This document shows positions 19,226-27,782 of a DNA stretch of 49,975 nt, in pieces. Under the pieces are notes generated by a model. It did no database searches. It worked only from the letters and a program-made list of their open reading frames with translations, and was not told where the DNA came from. Origin of the DNA: Thauera butanivorans NBRC 103042 (GTDB lineage Bacteria; Pseudomonadota; Gammaproteobacteria; Burkholderiales; Rhodocyclaceae); contig NZ_BCUG01000047.1 of NCBI RefSeq assembly GCF_001591165.1, positions 1 through 49,975 of the forward strand, given 5' to 3'. Position 1 is the stretch's first letter. Each line of letters begins with the position of its first letter. The translations under genes and the position numbers were made by a program.

Positions 19226-22200
19226 TCTCAAAAGCCTCTCCACCAAACCAATCAACGGCGAAATAATAATCTCTTGCAACGGCTTCGCAGTATTTTCTCA
19301 TCAACCAATTTTCTTTAGAGCAAGCCTCATTCATATCCCGTTTAAAATTATCGTCACACTGTTTTTTAGATGGGCCATTTTTCTCACCATAGCAAATGTC
19401 GTGTTTGCGGCAGGCAGGAAAGAAATCGAAGCTTAGCGGACGGTCGGGAACAAAGTTGTCTGTTTTCGAGTCTCCGCATCCGTGTCCTAAAGGTTGGCCA
19501 TCTTTTCGAGGAGCATCTCTTAGCCTCTCGAAGAGACCAGGTTGATCCGATCTCGGAATGCCTGCCACTCTGTCAGCCATAATCAAGCGACCATCAACAT
19601 ATTGCAATCCTAACGGATCAATTCCTTCCACTGGATTCACTGGATAGCGGAACCAATTCACTCCCCCTGAGAACCCAATCGGATCCTGATTGACATAAGC
19701 CCCAAGCGTTGCATCGTAGTACCGGTGTCGGTTGTAGTAGAGCCCGGTTTCAGGATCATGGTGCTGTCCCGGCAGCCGAATGGGCTGATATAGCCCCTTC
19801 GGATTGTGCTCCGCCAGCACATTGCCCCAGGCATCCAGGCTCGCCGCCCAATCGATCTGACCCGTTTCGCCAATCAGCGCTTGCGGCGTGCCCAGGTGAT
19901 CGCACAGGTAGTGCCTCACTTCAATATGCTTGCCATTGCCCACTCGATGCGCCAGCGTCTGCTGCTGCAAGTCGTGAAGCTGCTCGCCCATGAGCGCCAG
20001 CGCATCGGCGGGCATACCGATCTGCCGTCCCTTGTCTTGCAGCAGGGCGAGGGTACCGGCCAGATCGGTCAGCATCGGCCGTAATGTGTCTTGCACGATG
20101 GTGTCAGGGATGCTTTCCAGCAATGCCTGCAACGGCTCCGCGCCGGATTTTTCCGTAGCACGCAGTTGAATCAACGGTGTGAAGCCACCAGGTTCATAGA
20201 CGGTGTGGATGATCTCCGGCACGCGCCTTTCCGGGCAATGCCGCTCGGTGTGGATGAGCCGATCGCCATCCCAACCGAAGTAGGCTACCGCGCCCGTGCT
20301 GTCGTACTTCGCCAGCCGCCGGCCAAAGGCATCGTAACGGTAGCGCTGCGCGCGGCGCTCTTCGCCCGTTTCTCTGTGCACCTCGATCAGTTGCTTGCTC
20401 GCATCGTAATCCAGCACCATTCGCTGGCCGCTGACTTCGTCTTCACTCTCGCGCCGGTTGCCCCGGCTGTCGTAGCGGTAGCGCAGACTGGCGCCTTCGC
20501 TGCCCACGTCCCTGTCGCTGTGGTGGTGGCCCACCCGGTTGCCCGGCCAGTAGGTGATCTCCGCGCCGTTTTGCGCACCGGCTTTGCCTTGCAGCACGTT
20601 GTAGTGCGGCGCCATCCAGTCCGGCTTGAGCTCGTCCGCCTCTTGCATTGGACGTTCGCCGATTGGTAAACGATTACCTGCGGGGTCGAAGCGCCAGCGC
20701 TGCTCGCCTGCTTGCGGGCTCTGGGCGGCGGTCAGGCGCCCTGCGGCGTCGTAGCCGAACCGGCTCGGCCCCGCTGGGCTCTGGATACCGATCATCTGGC
20801 CCAGGCTGTCGTAGTGGTAGTGACGAGCCGTCAACGCCCCGACCAGAGCCGGTGGCGGGCGAACCGGATCGACTGCTGATGCGAAGACATCGGCCCTGTC
20901 GCCAGACAAGCCCGTCAATTGCATGGCTTGCAGCCGCCCGGCTGAATCCCAGCTCAGTCGACGCATGAGCGGCTGCGATGCAGCCGGATCACGCGCCATG
21001 CCCAACTGCCGCCGAATCTCCCGGTGCAAGGCATCCCGTTCGAAGTCCACAAGGCTTTCACCCTGCCACGTGACACCGTGCAGGTGGCCCGAGCCATACA
21101 GCAGGTAGCCAACCTCACCCAGCCCTTGCAACTGGCTCGCCGTGCGATTGCCCAGCGCGTCCAGCGTGTGGACGATGCGGTGTTCGAACTCGATTTGCGC
21201 TTCGGCGCTATCGATCTTGAACAGCCGCTGCACTTCCCCAATCAGTCGTCCTGCTCCGTCGCGCTCGATATCGACCTGGCTGTGCAGCTTCGGGCCCTTC
21301 GCTTCGTGCTGCCAGACACTGGCCTGCTCGAGATCGCCTGCTTTGTTCCAGCGGTAGCGATGGGTACTGGCCGGCGCGTGTTCGGTGGCAGGCAGATGAC
21401 GCGCGACAAGCTGACCCGCCTCGTTCCACTCGTAAGTGCTGGTGTGGTTCGGCAGCCCTTGTTCGTCGGTCCAGCCGTCACTCGATTCGGTCAGTTGGCC
21501 TGCCGCGTCGTACCGGTAGCTCTGCACCCGTGCATCGAATCCGGTCTCGCGTATCAGCCGGTCCATCACGTCCCATTCGAAATGGCTGTGCTCCGCGTTC
21601 TCGTTGACCAGCTGTGTCAGGCGCCCGGCACGGTCGTAGGCAAAGCCCAGCGTATGGCCCGCATGGCTGCGCCGTACCAGCCGACCCCACAGGTCGTATT
21701 CCAGGCTGACGAGCGAGGCCGTGGTACTGGGCGGGATGCTCGCCTCCTCGTGACCAGCCTGTACCTGACTGATCTGCCCCTGGCCATCGTAGCGATAGCA
21801 CTCGAAGCCGCCGTCCGGGTAGTGCACCGCCTGCAGCCGATCCCGGCTGTCATAGACATAGCGAATGCGCTTTCCCAGCGCATTGGTCACCACGGCGATC
21901 TGGCCCCAGCGGGTGTAGGTGTATCGGGTACTGTAGCCCGAGCAATCTGTGTAGCAGGCGAGCAGCCCCTCACGAGTGTATTCGAGTTTTTTGCGCCCGC
22001 CCTTGGCGTCGATGATGAGAATGGGTTTGTCGGCGTTGTACGGATCCTGCGACGGATCAGGGTAGGCATAGTTTTCGCTGCTACCGTCGGCCCCGGTGAT
22101 GCGGATGAGCCGGTGATGAGCATCGTAATAGTAGCTGGTGGTGCGACCGGCTGCGTCGATGCGGCTTTGCAGCAGGCCGGTCGCTTCGTCGTAGCGCTGG

Positions 22201-23615
22201 CGGCTGGTGCTGCCGTCCGGGCCCTGGCTACCCAGTAACTGGCCCGCCGGACTGATTTGCAACTGCGTGGTACGGCCGAGCGGATCGGCGACCAACGTCA
22301 GTTGGCCATAAGCGTTGTAGCTGCGGCGCAGGGTGCTACCGTCTGCACGGCGGTGTTCGACCAAGCGTGCCAGTCCGGCCTCGCCCTGAAACACATAGGT
22401 TTCACTGCGGCCCAAGCTATCGGCAACCTCGCAGGCTTTGCGCGGTTGCTCCTGCACGCCGGGCAGTTCCGTATAGGTAAAGCGGTAATCCAGCCCTTGT
22501 TCGTTGCGCTGCTCGATCACCCGCCCACCCGGCTCGTCGCGGTCGTAGCGGTAGCGGTGCTCGGGGCCGGTGCGTTCCTGGTGCAGCACCATCAGGTGAT
22601 TGCGCCAACCAAAGCGTCGAACCGGCTCGCCGTGGCGATCATGCACGGCGATGAGATCGCCTTCGCCGCTGTAGCGGTAACGCACCAGTGCGATGGGCTG
22701 GGCGCCGTCCTGGCCGGATCGAGGGTGAATGGGGTCGAACACCAGATCCACGCCCGCCAAGCGGACACCGCTGTCGGCCTGCCATCGATACCCCGAGGGG
22801 CAATGCCGTGCATCCCGTGCGGCGTGGGTGCGAGCATAGTGGAGGTGATAGTGACGTCCCACGCCGTCTTCGATGCCGGTGATGCGCGGCTGGCCCAGGA
22901 TCTCTTCCCAGCGATAGCGCTGCGCGCGTCCGAGCCGGTCGAGTTTGCCGAACAGCACCCAATCCGCGCGGGGCTCGGGCACAGGCTTTGCATCCTTGCG
23001 TGCCGCGTCCATCGCCTGCCAGTTCGACGGCCCGAAGACCCACACGATATCGCCCGTGCCGTTGCTGGCAAAGATCAGATAGGCATTGCCTGCCAGCGCG
23101 GGGGCAATGTAACCGAAGCGGCCTTCGTGCCAGTCGGGCAGAGCGGCTGGCTGAGCCGTGGCCGCACCGGGGCCTGCGCCCCGCAGCAACCAAAGATCCT
23201 CGCTCGGGCTGTAGAGGTGCTCACCCGGCGCCAGTGCTTCGAAGGTAATGATCCGGCCTTGTGTGTCATGCAGCAGCACCGTGTCATCCCGTACGGTCAG
23301 CCTCAGCTCCAGCGGCATGGACCAGCCATAGCCCAGAACGCCGCAGTACCCGCCATGTTCGGCATTGACGTAGCTGCTGTACTGGCGCTGCCACACCAAC
23401 GGCATTGCCCCAGGCAGCGCAAAGTCCAGATCCGCTGCCCCCGACAACACCTTCACACCCAGCGACGGATTGACCGGGCTGCCCACCGCCACCCCACCCG
23501 GACATTCCGAGCACGCCACGCCCCCCTGGCTGCCAATGAGCACTGTCGGCGCCCCCGTCACGATCACGCCATCCGAGACACCGTCCGTGATTCGTGCCGC
23601 TGGCTTGCCACTCAT
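19212..23615 (-). CDS. PAAR-Rhs type VI secretion effector with a phospholipase A2-like C-terminal toxin
   Basis: A 1467-residue Rhs effector. Residues 1-75 form a PAAR-like spike tip (GKPAARITDGVSDG, TVLIGSQGGVACSECPGG), with no transmembrane leader. A long Rhs core of YD repeats follows (e.g. YRYDAAGQLTESSDG), ending in the conserved GLYYNRHRYYDATLGAYV and DPIGFSGG, and the cleavage-type motif GIDPLGLQ near 1338. The variable tip (~1339-1467, bases 19212-19601) has GHGCGD (candidate calcium loop), then FFPACRKHDICY with the His1405-Asp1406 catalytic pair and six cysteines, the phospholipase A2 pattern. It should hydrolyse membrane phospholipids in a target cell. The tip is markedly AT-richer than the core, the usual sign of tip exchange. 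Confidence 0.88.
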   Translation of the reverse strand: MSGKPAARITDGVSDGVIVTGAPTVLIGSQGGVACSECPGGVAVGSPVNPSLGVKVLSGAADLDFALPGAMPLVWQRQYSSYVNAEHGGYCGVLGYGWSMPLELRLTVRDDTVLLHDTQGRIITFEALAPGEHLYSPSEDLWLLRGAGPGAATAQPAALPDWHEGRFGYIAPALAGNAYLIFASNGTGDIVWVFGPSNWQAMDAARKDAKPVPEPRADWVLFGKLDRLGRAQRYRWEEILGQPRITGIEDGVGRHYHLHYARTHAARDARHCPSGYRWQADSGVRLAGVDLVFDPIHPRSGQDGAQPIALVRYRYSGEGDLIAVHDRHGEPVRRFGWRNHLMVLHQERTGPEHRYRYDRDEPGGRVIEQRNEQGLDYRFTYTELPGVQEQPRKACEVADSLGRSETYVFQGEAGLARLVEHRRADGSTLRRSYNAYGQLTLVADPLGRTTQLQISPAGQLLGSQGPDGSTSRQRYDEATGLLQSRIDAAGRTTSYYYDAHHRLIRITGADGSSENYAYPDPSQDPYNADKPILIIDAKGGRKKLEYTREGLLACYTDCSGYSTRYTYTRWGQIAVVTNALGKRIRYVYDSRDRLQAVHYPDGGFECYRYDGQGQISQVQAGHEEASIPPSTTASLVSLEYDLWGRLVRRSHAGHTLGFAYDRAGRLTQLVNENAEHSHFEWDVMDRLIRETGFDARVQSYRYDAAGQLTESSDGWTDEQGLPNHTSTYEWNEAGQLVARHLPATEHAPASTHRYRWNKAGDLEQASVWQHEAKGPKLHSQVDIERDGAGRLIGEVQRLFKIDSAEAQIEFEHRIVHTLDALGNRTASQLQGLGEVGYLLYGSGHLHGVTWQGESLVDFERDALHREIRRQLGMARDPAASQPLMRRLSWDSAGRLQAMQLTGLSGDRADVFASAVDPVRPPPALVGALTARHYHYDSLGQMIGIQSPAGPSRFGYDAAGRLTAAQSPQAGEQRWRFDPAGNRLPIGERPMQEADELKPDWMAPHYNVLQGKAGAQNGAEITYWPGNRVGHHHSDRDVGSEGASLRYRYDSRGNRRESEDEVSGQRMVLDYDASKQLIEVHRETGEERRAQRYRYDAFGRRLAKYDSTGAVAYFGWDGDRLIHTERHCPERRVPEIIHTVYEPGGFTPLIQLRATEKSGAEPLQALLESIPDTIVQDTLRPMLTDLAGTLALLQDKGRQIGMPADALALMGEQLHDLQQQTLAHRVGNGKHIEVRHYLCDHLGTPQALIGETGQIDWAASLDAWGNVLAEHNPKGLYQPIRLPGQHHDPETGLYYNRHRYYDATLGAYVNQDPIGFSGGVNWFRYPVNPVEGIDPLGLQYVDGRLIMADRVAGIPRSDQPGLFERLRDAPRKDGQPLGHGCGDSKTDNFVPDRPLSFDFFPACRKHDICYGEKNGPSKKQCDDNFKRDMNEACSKENWLMRKYCEAVARDYYFAVDWFGGEAFENARK

Positions 23616-23797
23616 CTTCTACCCCTGTCCGTTTGCGTTGTTTTTGATCTGGTGGATACCCGCTTTTTTCGACAATCCGGAATGATTTCCGCGATCCTCG
23701 CTCACCATAGGCAAGCGGGTTGATTCAGTTGGCGTACGGCTCTCGCAAAAGGCTGAGCGTGAGTGCCTTTAACTATCGGGCTTTTGAAGGCGAGCAC

Positions 23798-24286
23798 TCA
23801 CTGCAGAGGCCAGAACCAGATTTCCTGTGCTTGAAAGTAACAACCCGAGTTGCAGACCTGGCCTGTCGTGGACGGTTCGATCAAATCAATATGACCACCA
23901 CCGTACCCTGCGATCTTCCAGAACAGGATCACCCCCTTCTTGCCATTCAGCCTGGATGGCGCGCTTGCAGGAGGAAGAAGCTCAGGCCGGCCAAAAACCC
24001 CTGGCTTCGCCAGTTGGTCGGCAAGCAGCTTGGCGCCGGTTTCAATCAGCCTGCCTTCATACGGGCCTTTCCTGATCCTCAGGCGACCTGCAAAAGGCAC
24101 GTTCGATTTCAATAGCGCCAGGCTGACTCTGGCAGCACAAGTATTGACATAAGCCGGGTTCTGCCTGATCAGATCGTCATGATCAATACCCATCTCGGCA
24201 TAAAGATCGGCACCGCTTACGTAGTTGCCCTGAAGCTCATTTGATGAATAGTAGTTTGACTTCAATGTCGCAAACGTCGTTTTCAT
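23798..24286 (-). CDS. tae4: Type VI secretion amidase effector, Tae4 family
   Basis: A 162-residue peptidoglycan amidase of the NlpC/P60-like Tae4 family, which cuts the D-Glu-mDAP bond in the periplasm of target bacteria. It starts in the family way (TTFATLKSNYYSS), with catalytic Cys50 in VNTCAARVSLAL and catalytic His132 in YGGGHIDLIEP. A Cys pair (VCNSGC, 145/149) lies where Tae4 proteins often have a disulfide. There is no signal peptide, as expected for a type VI substrate. It overlaps the upstream immunity gene by 4 bp (ATGA). The Rhs gene follows after 182 bp on the same strand. Confidence 0.88.
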   Translation of the reverse strand: MKTTFATLKSNYYSSNELQGNYVSGADLYAEMGIDHDDLIRQNPAYVNTCAARVSLALLKSNVPFAGRLRIRKGPYEGRLIETGAKLLADQLAKPGVFGRPELLPPASAPSRLNGKKGVILFWKIAGYGGGHIDLIEPSTTGQVCNSGCYFQAQEIWFWPLQ

Positions 24287-24663
24287 TGCTCCACCTTGCA
24301 GGGCAGAAGTTCCTTCAGCCTGGACTTGATGACTGCCGAAGCACGCTCTTTTGGTGACTCATCAAGCGCTTTTTTCAGCCCGGTATAAACCTGCTCCTGT
24401 ATGGCATCCGGCGAGGCTATTTCAAAGCCGCACCAGGAATCCCCTTCCGAGCTGTCAATCACGCCAAGCACATACATTTCAGCCAGCCTTCTCTGCTCCA
24501 GATCCGTACTCATGTACGCTTTGAAGAAGGACTCGGCAGTCATGGACAGATTGCCGGCAATCAATCGCTGGCTTTCACTTTCCGGCAAGACTATCGAATT
24601 TCCGCTCGCAACCGAATTGAATGCCAGCATTGCCAACGCCGCCACACCTATTGTTTTTTTCAT
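24283..24663 (-). CDS. tai4: Type VI immunity protein, Tai4 family
   Basis: A 126-residue protein with an N-terminal signal peptide (MKKTIGVAALAMLAFNSVASG), so periplasmic, followed by a helical domain of the Tai4/Rap type (FFKAYMSTDLEQRRLAEMYV, DSWCGFEIASPDAIQE, two or more Cys). It should bind and block Tae4 and so protect the producer and its kin. Here the immunity gene comes first and the effector second, joined by an ATGA overlap; effector-first order is more usual. Confidence 0.85.
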   Translation of the reverse strand: MKKTIGVAALAMLAFNSVASGNSIVLPESESQRLIAGNLSMTAESFFKAYMSTDLEQRRLAEMYVLGVIDSSEGDSWCGFEIASPDAIQEQVYTGLKKALDESPKERASAVIKSRLKELLPCKVEQ

Positions 24664-24743
24664 TTTTTCATCCTTGACATGAGGAAGAAATCAATTCGAC
24701 GGCAGCGCAAATCAGCTGCGGCAAATACGTGCTCATCCGCTTG

Positions 24744-25538
24744 TCAGCTCAGCAGCAGCTTGTCGTCATCCAGCACTTCGCCTCGCACCTTCTCGAACAT
24801 TTCGAGCAGGTGATGCACGTCCATCCCTTCGCGCTCCTTGCCCGACACGTCGAGCACGACCCGCCCCTGGTGCAGCATCACGGTGCGCTGGCCGACGTCG
24901 AGCGCCTGGCGCATGCTGTGGGTCACCATCATCGTCGTCAGCTTGTGCTCGGCGACGATGCGCACCGTCAGTTCGAGCACGAAGGCGGCAGTGCGCGGGT
25001 CGAGCGCGGCGGTGTGCTCGTCCAGCAGCAACAGGCGCGAGGGCTGCAGCGCCGCCATCAGCAGGCTGACGGCCTGGCGCTGGCCGCCGGAGAGCAGGCC
25101 GATGCGGTCGGACAGGCGGTTTTCCAGGCCGAGGCCGAGCGTCGCGAGCTGGGCGCGGAACTCCTCGCGCAGCGCCGGCTTGACGGCGAAGGACAGGCCG
25201 CGGCGGCGGCCGCGCATCTTCGCCAGCGCCATGTTCTCTTCGATGGTCAGGTCTTCGCAGGTGCCGGCCAGCGGGTCCTGGAACACGCGCGCGACGTGGC
25301 GCGCCCGCGCCCACACCGGCTGGCGGGTCATGTCGATGCCGTCGATCTCGATGCTGCCGCTGTCGACCTTCTGCTCGCCGGACACGGCATTCAGGAAGGT
25401 CGACTTGCCAGCGCCGTTCGAGCCGATCACGGTGACGAACTGCCCGGATGGGATCACGAGCGACATGCCGCGCAGGGCCTGGGTCTCGATCGGCGTGCCG
25501 GGATTGAAGGTCAGGTGCAGATCCTGGGCTTTGAGCAT
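24744..25538 (-). CDS. ABC transporter ATP-binding protein (COG1101 / TrpZ-like)
   Basis: A 264-residue ATPase: Walker A GSNGAGKST near residue 39, Q-loop VFQDP, signature LLSGGQRQAVSLL, Walker B LLLLDEHTAALD, and H-loop VTHSM. The unusual DEHTAALDP (His where most have Pro) and GTCEDLTIEENMALA are typical of this subfamily, which works with COG2984 binding proteins. It belongs with the permease and binding-protein genes upstream, reading right to left. Confidence 0.9.
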   Translation of the reverse strand: MLKAQDLHLTFNPGTPIETQALRGMSLVIPSGQFVTVIGSNGAGKSTFLNAVSGEQKVDSGSIEIDGIDMTRQPVWARARHVARVFQDPLAGTCEDLTIEENMALAKMRGRRRGLSFAVKPALREEFRAQLATLGLGLENRLSDRIGLLSGGQRQAVSLLMAALQPSRLLLLDEHTAALDPRTAAFVLELTVRIVAEHKLTTMMVTHSMRQALDVGQRTVMLHQGRVVLDVSGKEREGMDVHHLLEMFEKVRGEVLDDDKLLLS

Positions 25539-25621
25539 ATTAGACTCCCGCCGGGCCGCCCCAAGGGAGGCTTACGCCCCCCGGGGGGGCAGCGAACAAA
25601 GTGAGCGTGGGGGTCGTCATC
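25539..25621. repeat. GC-palindrome intergenic repeat
   Basis: The gap between permease and ATPase genes holds AGGCTTACGCCCCCCGGGGG and then GGGCAGCGAACAAAGTGAGC. GCCCCCC/GGGGGGC at 25576-25590 is a perfect palindrome and looks like the dispersed intergenic palindromes common in GC-rich betaproteobacteria. It could form a hairpin that lowers read-through or protects mRNA inside the operon. Confidence 0.45.
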
Positions 25622-26512
25622 TCAGCCTCCCTTCTTTCCGGACCAGTGCTGGCGCAGCTTGGGCACCACCAGCGCCACCGTCACCAGCACGGCGGTGACG
25701 AGATTGAGATCCTGCGCCTGCAGGCCGATGAAGTCGGAATTGAGCGCCAGCGCGATGAAGAAGCGATAGACGATGGCACCGACGATCACCGCGATGGTCG
25801 CCAGGTAGAGCTTGCGCGAGGGCAGCAGGCTTTCGCCGACGATCACCGCCGCCAGGCCGATGACGATGGTGCCCACGCCCATCGAGATGTCCGCCCCGCC
25901 CTGCGTCTGCGCGAACAGCGCGCCGGCCAGCCCGACCAGCGCGTTCGACAGCGCCATGCCGGCCAGCACCGCCAGCCCGGTATTGACGCCCTGCGCCCGC
26001 GCCATGCGCGCGTTGGAGCCGGTGGCGCGGATCGCCAGGCCGCTCTGGGTGGCGAAGAAGCCGTCCAGCAGCAGCTTCACCGCCAGCACCACGAAGACCA
26101 GCAGCAGCGGCCGGAACACGTAGTCCACCAGGGCCTCGGGCTGCAGGATGTTGAACACCGTCGGCTCCATGATCAGCGGCACGTTGGGCTTGCCCATGAT
26201 GCGCAGGTTGATCGAGTACAGCGCGATCATCATCAGGATGCTGGCGAGCAGGTCCATGATCTTCAGCCGCACGTTGAGCCAGCCGGTGATCAGGCCGGCC
26301 ACCGCACCGGCAATCATCGCCGCGACGGTGGCGGCGAAGGGATCGGTGCCGCTCGCGATCAGCGTGGCCGCAACCGCGCCGCCGAGCGGAAAGCTGCCAT
26401 CGACGGTCAGGTCGGGAAAGCGCAGCAGACGGAAGGAGATATAGACGCCGAGGGCGACGAGGCTGAAGATCAGCCCGATCTCCAGCGCCCCGAGCAGGGT
26501 GTAGAGAGACAT
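25622..26512 (-). CDS. ABC transporter permease (COG4120 / TrpY-like)
   Basis: A 296-residue inner-membrane permease with about eight to nine hydrophobic segments, starting MSLYTLLGALEIGLIFSLVA. The family-typical FPDLTVDGSFPLGGAVAATL and FIGLQAQDLNLVTA are present, as is the EAA-like stretch GLAIRATGSNARMARAQGV. ATG 26512 is picked because the upstream part of the frame overlaps the binding-protein gene and is not conserved. It would carry the ligand delivered by the binding protein, possibly tryptophan or another small amine; the ligand cannot be read from sequence. Confidence 0.9.
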   Translation of the reverse strand: MSLYTLLGALEIGLIFSLVALGVYISFRLLRFPDLTVDGSFPLGGAVAATLIASGTDPFAATVAAMIAGAVAGLITGWLNVRLKIMDLLASILMMIALYSINLRIMGKPNVPLIMEPTVFNILQPEALVDYVFRPLLLVFVVLAVKLLLDGFFATQSGLAIRATGSNARMARAQGVNTGLAVLAGMALSNALVGLAGALFAQTQGGADISMGVGTIVIGLAAVIVGESLLPSRKLYLATIAVIVGAIVYRFFIALALNSDFIGLQAQDLNLVTAVLVTVALVVPKLRQHWSGKKGG

Positions 26513-26586
26513 GGGGAACGACCGTTGTCTGGAAGGCGGCAGCAGGCGCCGCCGGCTGCGCGCCGGCGGCATGCCCGCCGCGGGGC

Positions 26587-27558
26587 TTACTGGATGACCT
26601 TGGCGGCGGATTGCACCAGTTCGTCGGACAGCGTGATGCCCTGCCTGCGCGCCGCTTCCGGATTGACGTGGAGTTCCAGCTTGGTGCTCGTCTCGGAGGC
26701 GATGTCGCCCGGCTTCTCGCCGTTGAGGATGCGGGCGACGATCTTGCCGGTCTGCACGCCCAGCCCGCGGTAGTCCATGCCGTAGGCGGCCACCGCGCCG
26801 CGCGCGACGCTGTCGACGTCGGCCGCCACCAGCGGAATCTTGGCGTCCATGCCGACCTTGACCAGGGCCTCGTAGGCCGACACCACGTTGTTGTCGGTGC
26901 TGGTGTAGAACACGTCGGCCTTGCCGATCAGGCTGCGCGCGGCCGAACCGACGTCGACCGAGCGCGGCGCGGCGGCTTCGACCAGACTCATGCCATGCTT
27001 GGGCAGCGCTTCGCGCATCTGCTCGAGCACCACGATCGAATTCGCCTCGCCCGGATTGAAGACCATGCCGACACGCTTGGCATCGGGCGCAACACGCTTG
27101 ATCAGGTCGATCTGCTTGTCCAGCTCGAGCGCGTCGGAAGCACCGGTGACGTTGGTGCCCGACGGCCCCATCGACGGCACCAGCTTGGCGGCGACCGGAT
27201 CGGTCACGGCCGAATACACCAGCGGGATGTTCTTGGTCGCAGCGACGACGGCCTGCGCCGAAGGCGTGGCGATGGCGACGATGACATCGACGCGGTCGCC
27301 GACGAACTTGCGTGCGATCTGCGCCGCGGTGCCGGTGTTGCCCTGGGCGCTCTGATACTGCCACTTCAGGTTCTTGCCTTCCTCGAAGCCTTCCTCGGCC
27401 AGGCCTTGCTTGACCCCGTCACGCACCGCATCCAGCGCCGGGTGTTCGACGATCGCGGTGACGGCGACGGATTTCTGCTGGGCATGGGCCGGGGCCGCGA
27501 TTGCGAAAGCCAGCGCCAGCGCACCGAACAGGACGTTGCGGGACTTGATGAAAGGCAT
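26587..27558 (-). CDS. ABC transporter substrate-binding protein (COG2984 / TrpX-like)
   Basis: A 323-residue periplasmic binding protein with a clear signal peptide (hydrophobic FGALALAFAIAAPAHAQ, cleavage after AHA). The mature part follows the Peripla_BP-like pattern: VAVTAIVEHPALDAVRDGV, IVAIATPSAQAVVAATKNIP, VTDPVAAKLV, VGMVFNPGEANSIV, and YTSTDNNVVSAYEAL. This pattern is shared with TrpX of the tryptophan importer and with uncharacterised relatives. It is first in a three-gene operon and divergent from dnaE2. Confidence 0.92.
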   Translation of the reverse strand: MPFIKSRNVLFGALALAFAIAAPAHAQQKSVAVTAIVEHPALDAVRDGVKQGLAEEGFEEGKNLKWQYQSAQGNTGTAAQIARKFVGDRVDVIVAIATPSAQAVVAATKNIPLVYSAVTDPVAAKLVPSMGPSGTNVTGASDALELDKQIDLIKRVAPDAKRVGMVFNPGEANSIVVLEQMREALPKHGMSLVEAAAPRSVDVGSAARSLIGKADVFYTSTDNNVVSAYEALVKVGMDAKIPLVAADVDSVARGAVAAYGMDYRGLGVQTGKIVARILNGEKPGDIASETSTKLELHVNPEAARRQGITLSDELVQSAAKVIQ

Positions 27559-27759
27559 TCAGGACTCCTCAGCGGCCGTCTCGGCCAGGAAAGTTGAGCA
27601 AGACTCGTCCCGCCGCAGCGGAACGAAACCCCCGGAGTCTACCGGGCATCGCTGCTTTAGGCGACTGCCGCAAGCCCTGAGCCGTGCAATCTCATGCGGA
27701 CGGTGTGCCATTTTCTCCCGCTCCATCGCGGAAGACAGGCAACGGGATTGCGCTGTATG

Positions 27760-27775
27760 CTGTATTTTTTTACAG
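27760..27775. promoter_or_regulatory. LexA (SOS) box before dnaE2
   Basis: CTGTATTTTTTTACAG is an exact match to the E. coli-type SOS box CTGT-N8-ACAG. It ends 7 nt before the dnaE2 ATG, so it must overlap the transcription start or ribosome site, where LexA would block expression directly. DnaE2 genes are widely SOS-controlled, which supports the call. Confidence 0.8.
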
Positions 27776-27782
27776 TCATTGC

